A DNA stretch of 64,000 nt, taken from assembly GCA_963682055.1 (NCBI GenBank), contig OY821744.1:873001-937000 (forward strand), in the 5' to 3' direction. Below the pieces are notes generated by a model. That model was not told the origin of the DNA, ran no database searches, and saw only the letters and a program-made list of their open reading frames with translations. Source of the DNA: Primula veris (taxonomy: Eukaryota; Streptophyta; Magnoliopsida; Ericales; Primulaceae). A program made the translations under genes and the position numbers. Each line of letters starts with the position of its first letter. Position 1 is the first letter of the stretch. Of this stretch, positions 12,102-23,186 are shown in pieces.

Positions 12102-12614
12102 ATGAGCACGACTAAGATGACACGATTTTTTCTCATCGTCCTCTTCCTTCTATTCTTCTCAAGTTCTCGCGCCATTACAAAAACAAGCGCATATTCTAAA
12201 TCCGTGAACCAGTTTTTATCTCCTCAAAATGCAGCCAGGGTCGCACTGAAGTTACGACCCTTACTTTGGGACACCAAGCTAGAAAAGTATGCTCGAAGGT
12301 ACGCTAACACGAGACGTTACGACTGTGCCCTTTGGCATTCTGGCGGACCATACGGGGAGAATATTTTTTGGGGTAGCGGTTCGAAATGGAACCCAGCTCA
12401 GGCAGTAAACGCGTGGGTGGCGGAGAAAAGATCGTACAATTATAGGTCTAATTCATGTGTTGGTGCGCAAAATTGTGGTCATTATACACAAATTGTGTGG
12501 AGAGAGACAAGGAAAATTGGGTGTGCAAGAGTAACATGTGTTAATGGAAAAGGTGTTTTTATGACTTGTAATTATGATCCTCCTGGGAATTATATAGGAG
12601 AGAAACCTTATTGA
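12102..12614 (+). CDS. PR1: Pathogenesis-related protein 1 (PR-1), CAP domain, secreted
   Basis: A 170-residue intronless gene. Residues 1-24 form a signal peptide (hydrophobic FFLIVLFLLFF, then SSSRA). The CAP domain follows, with the GENIFWG motif, the CGHYTQIVW motif and six cysteines in the family order, so an apoplastic protein is expected. PR-1 proteins bind sterols and serve as defence markers. The C-terminus CNYDPPGNYIGEKPY fits the CNYx.PxGNxxxxxPY pattern from which the CAPE defence peptide is released in tomato. Here that peptide would be the last 11 residues. The C-terminus has no extension, so vacuolar targeting is not indicated. It sits about 1.3 kb from two PR-5 loci on the other strand, a compact defence neighbourhood. 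Confidence 0.95.
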   Translation: MSTTKMTRFFLIVLFLLFFSSSRAITKTSAYSKSVNQFLSPQNAARVALKLRPLLWDTKLEKYARRYANTRRYDCALWHSGGPYGENIFWGSGSKWNPAQAVNAWVAEKRSYNYRSNSCVGAQNCGHYTQIVWRETRKIGCARVTCVNGKGVFMTCNYDPPGNYIGEKPY

Positions 12615-13444
12615 TAGTTCCATCAATTTTTTAAATATGCAATAGTGTATGCATTTGCAACTTTTGATTTGTTAAAGAGCTTTTCATTGTTTACCAACAT
12701 ATATGTGTATAGTGGTTATTCAAATAAGTGACGCCCATATAATTGTGCATAGATTTGATATCTATGAAGTGTATTCTCTATTCTATAAATTGTATCAGTG
12801 AATCTAAGAATTAATTTTAAATATTGTTGGGATCATGGTCCTTAAGCGACCTCTATAATTGTCAGTGTTAAGTTACATTTTTTTCCATGATTTGCAACTC
12901 ATATGTGGAAATAACTTAACCAAATGGGATTTATCATCTATTAGTTTCCTTGCTAATGTACTAGTCTTGTGTTCATTCTACTAAATCAACATAATGTGCT
13001 GCAGGAATTGACGGATATCGTATGATATTCACAGTCTGCTCTGTGATGTTATGATCGACGTAGTTAATCCTTTTGATCAAGTCTTGTTAGGCATCCTTAA
13101 GAAAAACAACAACCAATATAGATGCCTTTACTTTTTCCTTGAAAAGAGATGTTGCACAATTGGTTTTCCAAAATTGTCTTTATAAAGCACTCGTTCTTGT
13201 ATCGCTCCGTTAGCAACTCAGTTCGAGTACTGAAGTCTGAACAATAAGTAAGAAGTATTATAAGATTTAAATTTATTTTATCTTTTTCTGATAAATCACA
13301 TACAACTCCGTCCCGGGGTAGAACAACATTGCAGTAATAGCAAATACAGATTTGGTTTATTCATGGATACGCCTTATTATACCGTATTTTTACATGTCAC
13401 TATATTGTAGATTTTTGTTACATGTTATATAAACGATTGAACAA
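12615..13444. other. Intergenic region between PR-1 and the PR-5 pseudogene
   Basis: The 3' flank of both convergent loci. Its part next to 13444 resembles the 3' flank of the intact PR-5 gene near 16090-16160 (a shared GCCTTATTAT stretch), so the duplication includes downstream DNA. No gene seen. Confidence 0.5.
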
Positions 13445-14133
13445 TCAAGGACAAAACACAACCCCATAGTTTTTCCCTCCAGGGCAAGTAAAAGTGCTAG
13501 TCGGATCATCTTTGGGGTAGCTATAGGCATCCGGGCACCTCGCCTTGAAGAATCTAGAGTAATTGGTGGGCCCGCAATTTCCAGAGTTACAACAATACTG
13601 ATCCGTCTTGAAAGTCGTGCACGGGTTGTTACACCCACCCTGCACCTTCAGTGCCGCAGGGCACTGTCCGTTAATATCCGCGGTACACTTAATCTTGTGA
13701 CACTTGTTCGCACCTCCCACAGTCGGACCGAAAGACATGGGCACGTTGAACCCGTCAACGAGTGAAATGTCAAAAAAATCCAGGTTGTTGAATTGGTTGA
13801 GGGCGTACTCGGCCAGGGTGTTGGGCGGTTGTCCCCATCCGGTGCAACGAAGAAGTCCGCCGCAGTCACCTGTCTGGCACTGCCCACGCCCAGCCGAGTC
13901 GAAGGTACACTTTGTTCGGCCCCAAATACGTGCCATCTTGGTGCCTGCATTGACCTTGAAGGTCCAAGTCTGGCCTATGTCAAGGCGGTGGCCTCCATCG
14001 GGGCTAGCAGCCGCCCAGACGATATAAGGGTAATTGTTTCTTACCGAGAACGTGGCGGCGTTTTCTTAGCTAGGTGGTGAGTAAAGTGCTGATGACAAAA
14101 TAATAAAATGACCAAGTTTCTTGAAGGTTTCAT
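13445..14133 (-). pseudogene. Osmotin-like PR-5 (thaumatin family) pseudogene
   Basis: A close paralogue of the intact gene at 16160-16840. From about 14050 down to 13445 it is open and thaumatin-like, ending [10 protein letters not shown]. The region for the signal peptide is broken. After an ATG at 14133 there is a one-base insertion within the first 15 codons. A further small insertion follows, with in-frame stops (TAG, TAA) just before the mature-protein start. The first conserved cysteine of the mature part (NNCPY in the paralogue) is Tyr here, and one codon is inserted in CGGLLRC. The TATA region near 14181-14197 is also altered relative to the paralogue. A shortened product from the internal Met (13936) would lack secretion and part of the fold, so I call it a pseudogene. 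Confidence 0.88.
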
Positions 14134-15304
14134 TTTTGTTGATTTGTGATAGTTTGTGAGGAATTTAGGTTTAGCTAATGGCTATTTATATGTAAAGGTG
14201 AGGTGGTTGAAGAACTTAATTAGCATAAGATATATATTTTTAACATTGTACGACATATGGTGTTTTGGAATTAGTCAAGAAATGCAAAGCTTTTTCTATT
14301 AAAATTGAGTTAAAACTACAACACCGGTCTTTTTTGTTTCTAGAAATTATTTATTCTAAAGTCATTCTATCTTACTAAAGGGTTGGTCAAGGTGGTAAAG
14401 TTTCAGTTTCTTTGTCCAAATGAGTAACTTGACCTGAGTTACTCTGCGACTGTGCCGATCGTCTTTAACCTACCCTCCCCTTGAATTATTTCGAGCGAGA
14501 AAATGATTCGGTCTATCATCGAACATAAACTAAAACTAACGAAGCTGCCTTGCCAATATTTTCCGCAATTTCTCGGAAAGTTTGCATAGTTTACGCTTTT
14601 GTTTTCTACGTACCCTCAAAATGACATACTTAGCCTGTTTGAAAATTCAAACTTGAACAAACTTCCAATGACATCAATTTACTTAGCCAAAAAAGGATTC
14701 TCAGTTGAAGTTCAGCATTTAGCATGAACAAATTTACATTACATAGTAATTTCGTGACTTGATCTAGGAGTTATAACCATATAGATTGGCCGAATTAAAA
14801 GGCCTTCATTAATAGATACAACACACAAAATGTGAAATAATATGCATACTAGCTAGATGAACATGTATAATTGTTGACAGCTTCTTTATGACTTGATCTA
14901 TAGTACGTAGAAACACCATAATATTACCATCACAATCAAAATTCCACAAATATGTTTGACACGGCATCTTCTATAAACAATCTTTGACCCGACTTTAATT
15001 TAACCAGCTCATGAGAATACAATTTTTCTCTCATCTTCAGAACTAATTAAGTAACCGGCTCGACCGCAACCAGTTGTTTGTGTACGGTTAAGGCCTAGAT
15101 CTAACTGAATCAAGCTCGATCACCTTTCCGACAAAAAGAAAAGAAACAATTCGGAAGCATTTCTAGTCTTGATATGTAACTTTCTGCATCCGTTCATATC
15201 AACCGGTTAACAACAAGAAAGGCAATCTAATAGACCAGTGGAGTTGGTTGCAAGTACCACTATCACAGAGCATATCCAGTGGAGATTGGCGACTTGGCGC
15301 CACC
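14134..15304. other. 5' flank of the PR-5 pseudogene, diverged copy of the intact gene's upstream DNA
   Basis: Stretches around 14446-14800 resemble the repeat units upstream of the intact PR-5 gene (17341-18180), for example GATTCGGTCTAT and CAGTTGAAGTTCAGC/AATGAAAGTTCAGC. This indicates that a gene-plus-promoter unit was duplicated. No gene found. Confidence 0.5.
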
Positions 15305-15717
15305 ATCACCGCTACCAAACGATTCGTCCAATTATTTGTTTTTTGTATGGGAACGAAGGGGAGAAGAACAACCCCAATTGGCTAAAATAAAAAATAGAAA
15401 AATGTGAGTGATTTAGATAGCAAAGTACTACTTAATAGAGTACTATCAAGATGGGAAAAGAAGATATGAATTTATTCTTTACTCAACTGTACACTTCATA
15501 AAGGCAAACAAGTCATTTAGTCTAAAATCTAAATAACCATGACGTTTCTTAATTTTTGCTAGTTTTCGTAGTGTCCCAATAAAATGGGGCGAAGGGAATA
15601 ACTTATAGTATAATTTTGGTCTTGTTGAACATTTTCTGGACTAATTTTGTTATTGACATCAATTTATAAAAAGTTAACTTAAATCTAAATTTGGTCATTT
15701 AGTTTTTAGAATTCATA
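15305..15717. repeat. Segment X, recently duplicated to 23187-23955
   Basis: Near-identical to 23187-23955 once a 0.39-kb TIR insertion in that copy is removed; both begin CTACCAAACGATTCGTCCAA and end near GGTCATTTAGTTTTT. Noncoding. Confidence 0.8.
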
Positions 15718-16159
15718 AATCCAACCCAAATTATCTAACTATTATTTTCGATATACATATACACAAAGATAGTTCTATGCATAAACATCTATAGATAATA
15801 GGGTCCTGAAAAGCGAGTCATGGCGTATGTGGAAATTAAGTGTTAGCCAGAGTCTAATCGTCTAGATGAGCAAGCGAGGACTGAACGTGATTAGACAGCG
15901 CTTACACGTAATTAGATGATAGTTAACCTATTTCCAGGTTGATTCCTGCTATAACTCCCTTGCATCTTTTCGAACAATGCTAAATATACAAGGAAACTTA
16001 AACGAAAAATTTCAATAATTATTACTAGATTTTAATTTATTTTAACTTCTGCAAATAAACCGCTTACAACTTTGCAATCATAGCAAATACCGATTTACAT
16101 TATTCAGGGATATGCCTTATTATATAGTATAAATACGAGTCATTAAGATCTTTGAACAA
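15718..16159. other. Intergenic DNA 3' of the intact PR-5 gene
   Basis: Around 15830-15930 there are GATTAGAC/GTCTAATCG words typical of a diverged plant dispersed repeat; similar words lie near 35260-35360. No gene. Confidence 0.35.
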
Positions 16160-16840
16160 TCAAGGACAAAACACGACTTCGTAGTTTTTTCCACCAGGGC
16201 AAGTAAAAGTGCTAGTTGGGTCATCCTTGGGGTAGCTGTAGGCATCCGGGCACCTCGTCTTGAAGAATCTAGAGTAGTCGGTGGGTTGACAATTTCCAGA
16301 GTTACAACAATACTCGTCCGTCTTGAAAGTCGTGCAAGGGTTGTTACACCCGCCCTGCACCTTCAGTGCAGCAGGGCACTGTCCGTTGATATCTGCGGTA
16401 CACTGAATCTTGTGACACTTGTCCGCACCTCCCACAGTCGGACCGAAAGACATGGGCACATTGAACCCGTCAACAAGTGAGATGTCGAAAAAATCTAGGT
16501 TATTGTATTGGTTGAGGGCGTACTCGGCCAAGGTGTTGGGCGGTTGTCCCCATCCGGTGCAACTGAGTCCACCGCAGTCGCCTGTCTCACACCGCCCACG
16601 CCCAGCTGAGTCGAAGGTGCACTTTGTTCGGCCCCAAATGCGAGCCATCTTGGTGCCTGCATTTACGTTGAAGGTCCAAGTTTGGCCTCCGTCAAGGCGG
16701 CGGCCTCCACCGGGGCTGGCAGCCGCCCAGACGGTGTAAGGGCAGTTGTTTCTTACGGTGAATGTGGCGGCGTTGATGTAGGCGGCAAGGAAAGTGGTGA
16801 TGACAAAAAGTAAAATGGTCAAGTTTCTTGAAGGATTCAT
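16160..16840 (-). CDS. Osmotin-like PR-5 protein (thaumatin family), intact
   Basis: A 226-residue intronless gene. Residues 1-24 are a signal peptide ending YINA, and the mature protein starts [20 protein letters not shown], the osmotin signature. All 16 cysteines of the large thaumatin class are present, together with the acidic residues expected of the REDDD cleft (for example in [10 protein letters not shown]). The protein ends at VVFCP with no C-terminal vacuolar extension, unlike tobacco osmotin, so apoplastic secretion is likely. The family is antifungal and induced by osmotic stress or infection. A broken paralogue lies 2 kb downstream in the same orientation, and PR-1 is nearby. Family call is firm; antifungal activity is not shown by sequence. 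Confidence 0.95.
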   Translation of the reverse strand: MNPSRNLTILLFVITTFLAAYINAATFTVRNNCPYTVWAAASPGGGRRLDGGQTWTFNVNAGTKMARIWGRTKCTFDSAGRGRCETGDCGGLSCTGWGQPPNTLAEYALNQYNNLDFFDISLVDGFNVPMSFGPTVGGADKCHKIQCTADINGQCPAALKVQGGCNNPCTTFKTDEYCCNSGNCQPTDYSRFFKTRCPDAYSYPKDDPTSTFTCPGGKNYEVVFCP

Positions 16841-16903
16841 TTTTCTTGATACAATAGATATATTGTTGTAATAGTTTGTGAGGAATTTAGGTTTGGCTAA
16901 TGG

Positions 16904-16914
16904 CTATATATAAG
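16904..16914 (-). promoter_or_regulatory. TATA box of the intact PR-5 gene
   Basis: The minus strand reads CTTATATATAG about 65 bp upstream of the ATG. The matching site in the pseudogene is changed to CTTTACATATAAATAG. Confidence 0.6.
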
Positions 16915-16956
16915 GGTGATGTGGTTGAATAACTTGGTATAAAAAATCTTATTTTA

Positions 16957-17220
16957 ACCTTACGTTTTCTGCCTAACTATTACAAAAAAGCACTTTATCT
17001 AAATTTTCGTTTTTTTAAAACACCAACTCGAATCACTTTCGGCCTAACACTATTTACCGTCCTATCGGACTCTATGGGATTTTTTTCATCCAATAAACTA
17101 GAATTAACAATATTCTCAAAATGACATGGAAATAGAGGGGCTAACACCGTAAAATATGATGTCATGTGAACCTTCGAGCTTTTATTCTCATGTAAACATA
17201 GTTTTTTTCTAATTTTCTAA
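16957..17220. repeat. Upstream PR-5 segment repeated at 19188-19345
   Basis: CTTACGTTTTCTGCCTAACT and the following 90 bp recur at 19188-19288 with few changes. The GTAAACATAGTTTTTTTCTA part recurs at about 19313-19340, so about 100 bp between the two parts is missing from the second copy. Noncoding. Confidence 0.65.
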
Positions 17221-17340
17221 TGTTCAATGTTTTCCACCGTACTTGGCCAGTTTGAATATTTGTCTTTGAACAATGTTTTGACAAGGTTGATTAATTTGTT
17301 TACTTTGTCAACAAAGTTGTGATAACGTTCATTGTGATAA

Positions 17341-18180
17341 CGTTCATTTGATTACTTTGTCCAACAAGGAATTTCCAATGAAAGTTCATCAATTAGCATG
17401 ACCAAATTCTTCATTTAACTGAGTAATTGCTTAGTCGGAGTTACGATGTTAATCTGTCAATGAACTTTAAGCTACACTCTCTAGCTCCATGTGAATTTAA
17501 TCGCAGGAAAAGGGATTCGGTCTATAACCAAACGAATACAAACCGAAACAAAGCAACATTGCTAATAATACTTCGCGAGACGATGTTTCTAAACTCTCAC
17601 ATACTTCATGCTTTTGTGGTGTCGTGTTCAATGTTTTCCACGTCGAATCGATGTACTTGGCCTGTTTGAATATTCGTCTTTGAACAATGTTTTGTTTGAT
17701 TGTGATAACGTTCATTTGATTACTTTGTCCAACAAGGAATTTTCAATGAAAGTTCAGCAATTAGCATGACCAAATTCTTCATTTAACTGAGTAATTGCTT
17801 AGTCGGAGTTACGATGTTAATCTGTCAATGAACTTTAAGCTACACTCCCTAGCTCCATGTGAATTTAATCGCAGGAAAAGGGATTCGGTCTATAACCAAA
17901 CGAACACAAACCGAAACAAAGCAACATTGCTAATAATACTTCGCGAGACGATGTTTCTAAACTTTCACATACTTCATGCTTTTGTGGTGTCGTGTTTAAT
18001 GTTTTCCACGTCGAATCGATGTACTTGGCCTGTTTGAATATTCGTCTTTGAACAATGTTTTGATAAGGTTGATTAATTTGTTTACTTTGTCAAAGAGAAC
18101 ATTCGTTTGATTACTTTGTCCAACAAGGAATTTCCAATGAAAGTTCAGTAATTAGCATGACCAAATTCTCAAATACACGA
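17341..18180. repeat. Two and a fraction tandem copies of a ~370-bp unit upstream of PR-5
   Basis: Unit 1 runs about 17349-17715 and unit 2 about 17716-18107; a third partial copy begins near 18108. Each starts TTGATTACTTTGTCCAACAA. The first two are almost identical over an 80-codon frame (17427-17669 and 17795-18037). That frame has no recognisable domain and most likely is chance, preserved only because the duplication is recent. Confidence 0.8.
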
Positions 18181-18639
18181 GAATAATTTTGTGAGTTTAT
18201 GACCTGATTTATATATGATAAAAAACCATGATTTTATATTGAGTCAATAATTCCGCAATGTTCATTGCTTGACCCGGCCATAAATTAACTTTCATTAGAA
18301 GCAATTCTATATTAAACAAGTACTGTGATTTTCTATATGCTTTTATATCAATTAGCTTACGATAAAAAAATGAAATCGAGTTAGATTGTTGGAGCTACTC
18401 ACGTGTCGCCGCCATATCCAAATTAGCTTGGCGTCACCATCGAAAAGCGATTCCTTCAAACTTGGCCTGCTTTATGTGGATAAAAGAAGAACACAAAATC
18501 CAAAAGTCGGGTTGGCTAACATCATCGGTTAAGTAGCAAAAGATTATTTAGCGTATAAATTCAATAAAAGGAATACTCCTAAAATATTGCAAAATTACGG
18601 GTTCGGTTTTGCTCAACAATTATATTTCCAATCAGTAAG

Positions 18640-18721
18640 GTCGATATGTCCGAGTTGTTAAGGAGACAGACTTGAAATCTGTTGGGCTTTGCCTGCACAG
18701 GTTCGAACCCTGCTGTCGAAG
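18640..18721 (+). tRNA. tRNA-Ser(TGA)-like gene, probably degenerate
   Basis: 82 bp, the usual tRNA-Ser length. The anticodon loop CTTGAAA gives anticodon TGA, a long variable arm follows (TTGGGCTTTGCCTGCA), and the T arm reads CAGGTTCGAACCCTG. Two unusual changes are seen. The last acceptor base that should pair with G1 is A instead of C. The D-loop reads GAGTTGTTAAGG where one of the usual GG pair is T. No clean run of four or more T follows at once. It may be a tRNA pseudogene. Confidence 0.65.
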
Positions 18722-19576
18722 TTTCTTTAAAAATTAATTTTGTTTCTATTATTTTCCACTTCGATTTTAAAAAAATCATATTTCCAACCAGCAGCAATCG
18801 GACTACTTGGTACCATTGGATCTAGTCTTGGAAAGTCGGAATAGAGAGTTCATTTGGATGAAAAGGTAAGAAAAAACAACTTTTTCAAACCCGACATATC
18901 TTGTGAACGCTTAATAAATCAATATGACGGATAGTAACAGTACATTCGGGTTCAATGGCGAAACTAGATCTGTTATTTTTTTAAATATAATTATGGGGGT
19001 TCTAAACGTCAAAATTCAAAAATAATAACAATTAAGAAACATTGTAATATATCAAAAAAAAATCTCAATACAGGGGTGTTTGGAATCTATGTTTTAAAAG
19101 TTATTTTCTTAGTAAAACAACTCATAATAGCTCGATTCAAAACTTTAAAAAGCTCGTATTTTCGTCTTTTAAGCCGTTAAAACCTTACGTTTTCTGCCTA
19201 ACTATTACAAAAGCACTTTATCTAAATTTTTGTTTTTTTAAAACACCAACCGGAATCACTTTTGGCTTAATACTATTTACCACACCATGACATTCCGACC
19301 TTTTAATCTTATGTAAACATAGTTTTTTTCTAGTTTTTTTAATCAAAACATACTATAAATCCCCACAAGTTATAATGACATAAGACATAGTTTTTTTCTA
19401 GTTTTTTTTTTTTTTGGTTCACCAAACACTCCAAAAATGTTGTTTTTAATGACATAAGGCAAATAAATAAAATAAAATACTTTTAGTAAGTACAGTAACA
19501 TACACAGACGTGATACTAAATCTAAATTATTCTCAGATCTCTCCTTTATTTTATACTCCATCACATCGGTTCTCGT
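18722..19576. other. Intergenic DNA with the second copy of a PR-5 upstream segment
   Basis: Holds the repeat of 16957-17220 at 19188-19345. The rest is AT-rich and without recognisable genes. Confidence 0.45.
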
Positions 19577-19745
19577 TCATTACGAAATTACGTGCAATTT
19601 TAACCGTTTTATAACTTATATTAAAATTTAACATTTGAACTTTACAATCAACTTTTAAAAAATTTCATTCCGACAATTTTGATATAAGTTATTGCCCGAT
19701 CAAAATTGCACATAGTTTCGTAATGGACAATTATATTACAAAACT
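19577..19745. mobile_element. Stowaway-like foldback MITE, family S, copy 3
   Basis: The left arm has TTACGTGCAATTTTAACCG and the right arm has the inverse, GATCAAAATTGCACATAGTT; the arms are about 60 bp. A further partial copy follows to about 19860. Confidence 0.5.
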
Positions 19746-19824
19746 ATATAAAATTTTGACGGTTTATAACTTATATAAAAATTATAGAAATTAAATTTTT
19801 TTAAATCTAATCGTAAAATTGTAA

Positions 19825-20520
<696 letters not shown>

Positions 20521-21644
20521 AACATTTTCCACCAGGGACGCTAATAAATTAAATAGATTGATATGAGCACTATCTACTTCTGGGACTAATTATTTTCAAA
20601 CAGGTTTATTTTCATATTACATGGAAGTTCATGATGTGCCACAAGCAATTCATGAAATTATTGCTGAAACAATTTGATGAAATCCTTATTGAACACAAAA
20701 CGTCCCAAATCAAATTAAAAAAATCAAATAATTCAAGGAAATAAAGGGATCCCCTATAAGCTTGTTGACAATGGTTAACATAAATGTTATTCAAATTGGG
20801 GCAATGGAATGCATTATTCATTATATATATTCTCAAAGCTGCACAAGTAATTTTGGGGCGAATATTATGTGTAACTTACATATTATTGGAAGATTAAATA
20901 CGCCAAGCCAATTCTTTCAAGGAAAACTCCATTTAAAGATCACATTTAAAACTCGAAAGCTTCGATCATTACCTATCTTTGACTGCTTTGCATTCGCCAG
21001 AAATAATAGTTAGTTTATTCATAATTATTTCAAAAAGCTAGTTCTTTAGTAAGAAAATAAAAAAAATATATATATATACTTAAGCGAAAATCCGAGACCT
21101 GCATCATCTCTCGCTGGCTAAATTTTCAAGAAATGAATAGAAAGTGAACGAGTCTGCAAACTGACATCGATTGTCGTTATCAAATGTACTAAATAAATAT
21201 GCGTCATAAGGTTCAATGTGATAACAAAAGCAAAAAACGGAATAGGTAGTAATTAGTACATTTGAGAATGGCATAAGCTACTGTCCACAATTACAGAAAA
21301 ATCTCGAATAAACGAGAACGTAGCTAATAGCTAATTGATCAAGAACTATCGACCACAATAACAGAAAAAATCAACTAAAAACAAGAACTTTTCAGCTAAT
21401 TGATTAAAAGCTGCCGTCCACAATAACAGCAAATAACCGTCTAAACGAGAACCTACAAGCTAAATGATGAAGAACTGGTGACCACAATAACAGAAAAGAT
21501 CGGCTGAATGAGAACAGCCGTTCAGTATTCGACAACACTGAAAGTTAACCAACAAAACGCTTCTTCAGACACTTTATCGAACTAAAAGCTAAAGCAATAC
21601 AAACCGAGTTGGCCAGGTCACCATCAAACTAATTACATTTCAGC
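20521..21644. other. Intergenic region 3' of the F-box gene
   Basis: Short diverged repeats of CCACAATAACAG with GCTAATTGAT occur about 21285-21500. No gene recognised. Confidence 0.4.
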
Positions 21645-22619
21645 TTAGAACCTAATGGCTTCGCTCATGTCAGAATCCATACTATCTTCAGAATCTATCT
21701 TCCACACACAAAGAACAGCATTGCCATGCGAAATCGCGTTATTAACCATATACCCGATAATTCCTAGCTCAAACCCATCAAATATACTCTCTTGTATAGT
21801 AGAGCTAATAAGTCTGTGTTCATGATAGTTTTCGAATTCCACTTTCGATGCCTCCATATTCTCGATCATATCTGGGTGCAAGTACCATCCTAAGTAAAAC
21901 ATTCTCAAAGACGGCAATGCCTGGTGTATAGATTTTAACAGGCGCAAAGACCTCTGATAATCCCAAACCCTGATATCTAATCGCACTTTCTTGATGTTTC
22001 TTAAACCGTCTATTTTAGGAAATTCATCTATCCAAGTAAAATCTTGAAACAAATTAATCGTCTCGAGCTGATGGAGAATGGGCTCAAACTGTTTAAACTT
22101 GTGTTGGATTACAAATTTACCATAAAAGTTGGCGAGTGACAACTCAACTAAACTGGGAACGTTAAGAAAAACAAATTTAGTGTCTGATCCGTCGTATTTA
22201 AACGAGACGAGCTTAGGAGCATTAAATTCCATTTTTCGCAGATTGCAACAGCCTTTGATTTCAAGATTCTTGAGTAATTTGCTATAAACCTTTAGATTTG
22301 TAACAGAAATTGAACGAACTAAACGTAAATGTTCAAGGAGAGGACAATTTGTCAAGATATCTTGAACGTTGAAACCTTGGGCATTCTTGTAAGCAATAGA
22401 CATGTTCTTGAGGAAATAATAATGAAAACCAGGAAAGACAACGAATACTTGTTTAACCAAAGGTTTCCAAAGGTTTCTCCATGATTTTGCAAGGACGCTG
22501 GTTCGAACAAATTGTTTGGATGGGAGGAGACAGAGGATCAAGATCTTGATATCGTCGGGGAGTTGGCTAATTCTGTCTTCTTGTAATTCCATCTTCATCT
22601 TCTTCTCAGGGCCACCCAT
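21645..22619 (-). CDS. F-box/LRR protein, short form
   Basis: A 324-residue intronless frame. The F-box is at residues 14-54 (DRISQLPDDIKILILCLLP, then RTSVLAKSWRNLW), the SKP1-binding part of an SCF ubiquitin ligase. Leucine-rich repeats of the F-box/FBD type follow (ILTNCPLLEHLRL, LKNLEIKGCCNLRKMEF, FNAPKLVSFKYDG). Typical relatives have 400-470 residues. Here the stretch between the F-box and the first clear LRR is very short, as if about 100 residues were missing, and no FBD domain is evident at the C-terminus. It may be a functional short form or a decayed copy. It lies between the two ARL1 5' copies. The substrate is unknown. Confidence 0.75.
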   Translation of the reverse strand: MGGPEKKMKMELQEDRISQLPDDIKILILCLLPSKQFVRTSVLAKSWRNLWKPLVKQVFVVFPGFHYYFLKNMSIAYKNAQGFNVQDILTNCPLLEHLRLVRSISVTNLKVYSKLLKNLEIKGCCNLRKMEFNAPKLVSFKYDGSDTKFVFLNVPSLVELSLANFYGKFVIQHKFKQFEPILHQLETINLFQDFTWIDEFPKIDGLRNIKKVRLDIRVWDYQRSLRLLKSIHQALPSLRMFYLGWYLHPDMIENMEASKVEFENYHEHRLISSTIQESIFDGFELGIIGYMVNNAISHGNAVLCVWKIDSEDSMDSDMSEAIRF

Positions 22620-23186
22620 ATTTTTCCTACCGTGTACCAGTAATGTTGTACAGCAATAGTATGATTATATTTGTATATTTGTATGTATATTTATGTATAA
22701 TGTATGTAATGTTGTGTTTGTGAAAGAATTTGGGAATTATTTACTTGCAGTAATTAACTCAAAGCAAAGAGGGGGTTAAGAAATGTTTTTTTTTTATTGG
22801 TTTATAAGGTGTTTAAATTAAGCAAATTATTAGTTTTAAACAAATTACAGCCTGGTCCTTATAGTTTGTAACAGAATTCAATTGTCTCCTAATTACAGTT
22901 GAAACCCGACTACTACTAAATTATGAAATGTATATATAAGATTTCTCATTAAAAATTTAAATGAAAATGATGTACTCGCATTTTCCAAACTAACTACCAA
23001 CCGGGTATAGTTAAAATACTCCCACTTAAAGTGATTGATGCCAAACTTACTCTCATTCCCCGTTCCTAATTTTTAGTGTTTTTTGATAAATTATACAGAA
23101 AATGCTTTAATAATCCAATTTTCCTAGTTTGTTAGGCAGCAGCAGTCAACCTTTGGAGTTCAAATCTTCATACCAAACGATTACCG
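22620..23186. other. 5' flank of the F-box gene
   Basis: AT-rich; nothing recognised apart from the presumed promoter. Confidence 0.4.

Noticed and set aside
13704..14080. Plus-strand frames of 95 and 107 residues over the PR-5 pseudogene
   Set aside because: Antisense shadows; equivalent frames appear opposite the intact PR-5 gene.
17427..18037. Two near-identical 80-residue frames upstream of PR-5, as a possible duplicated small gene
   Set aside because: They lie in a recent tandem duplication, have no recognisable domain or promoter, and identity reflects the age of the repeat.
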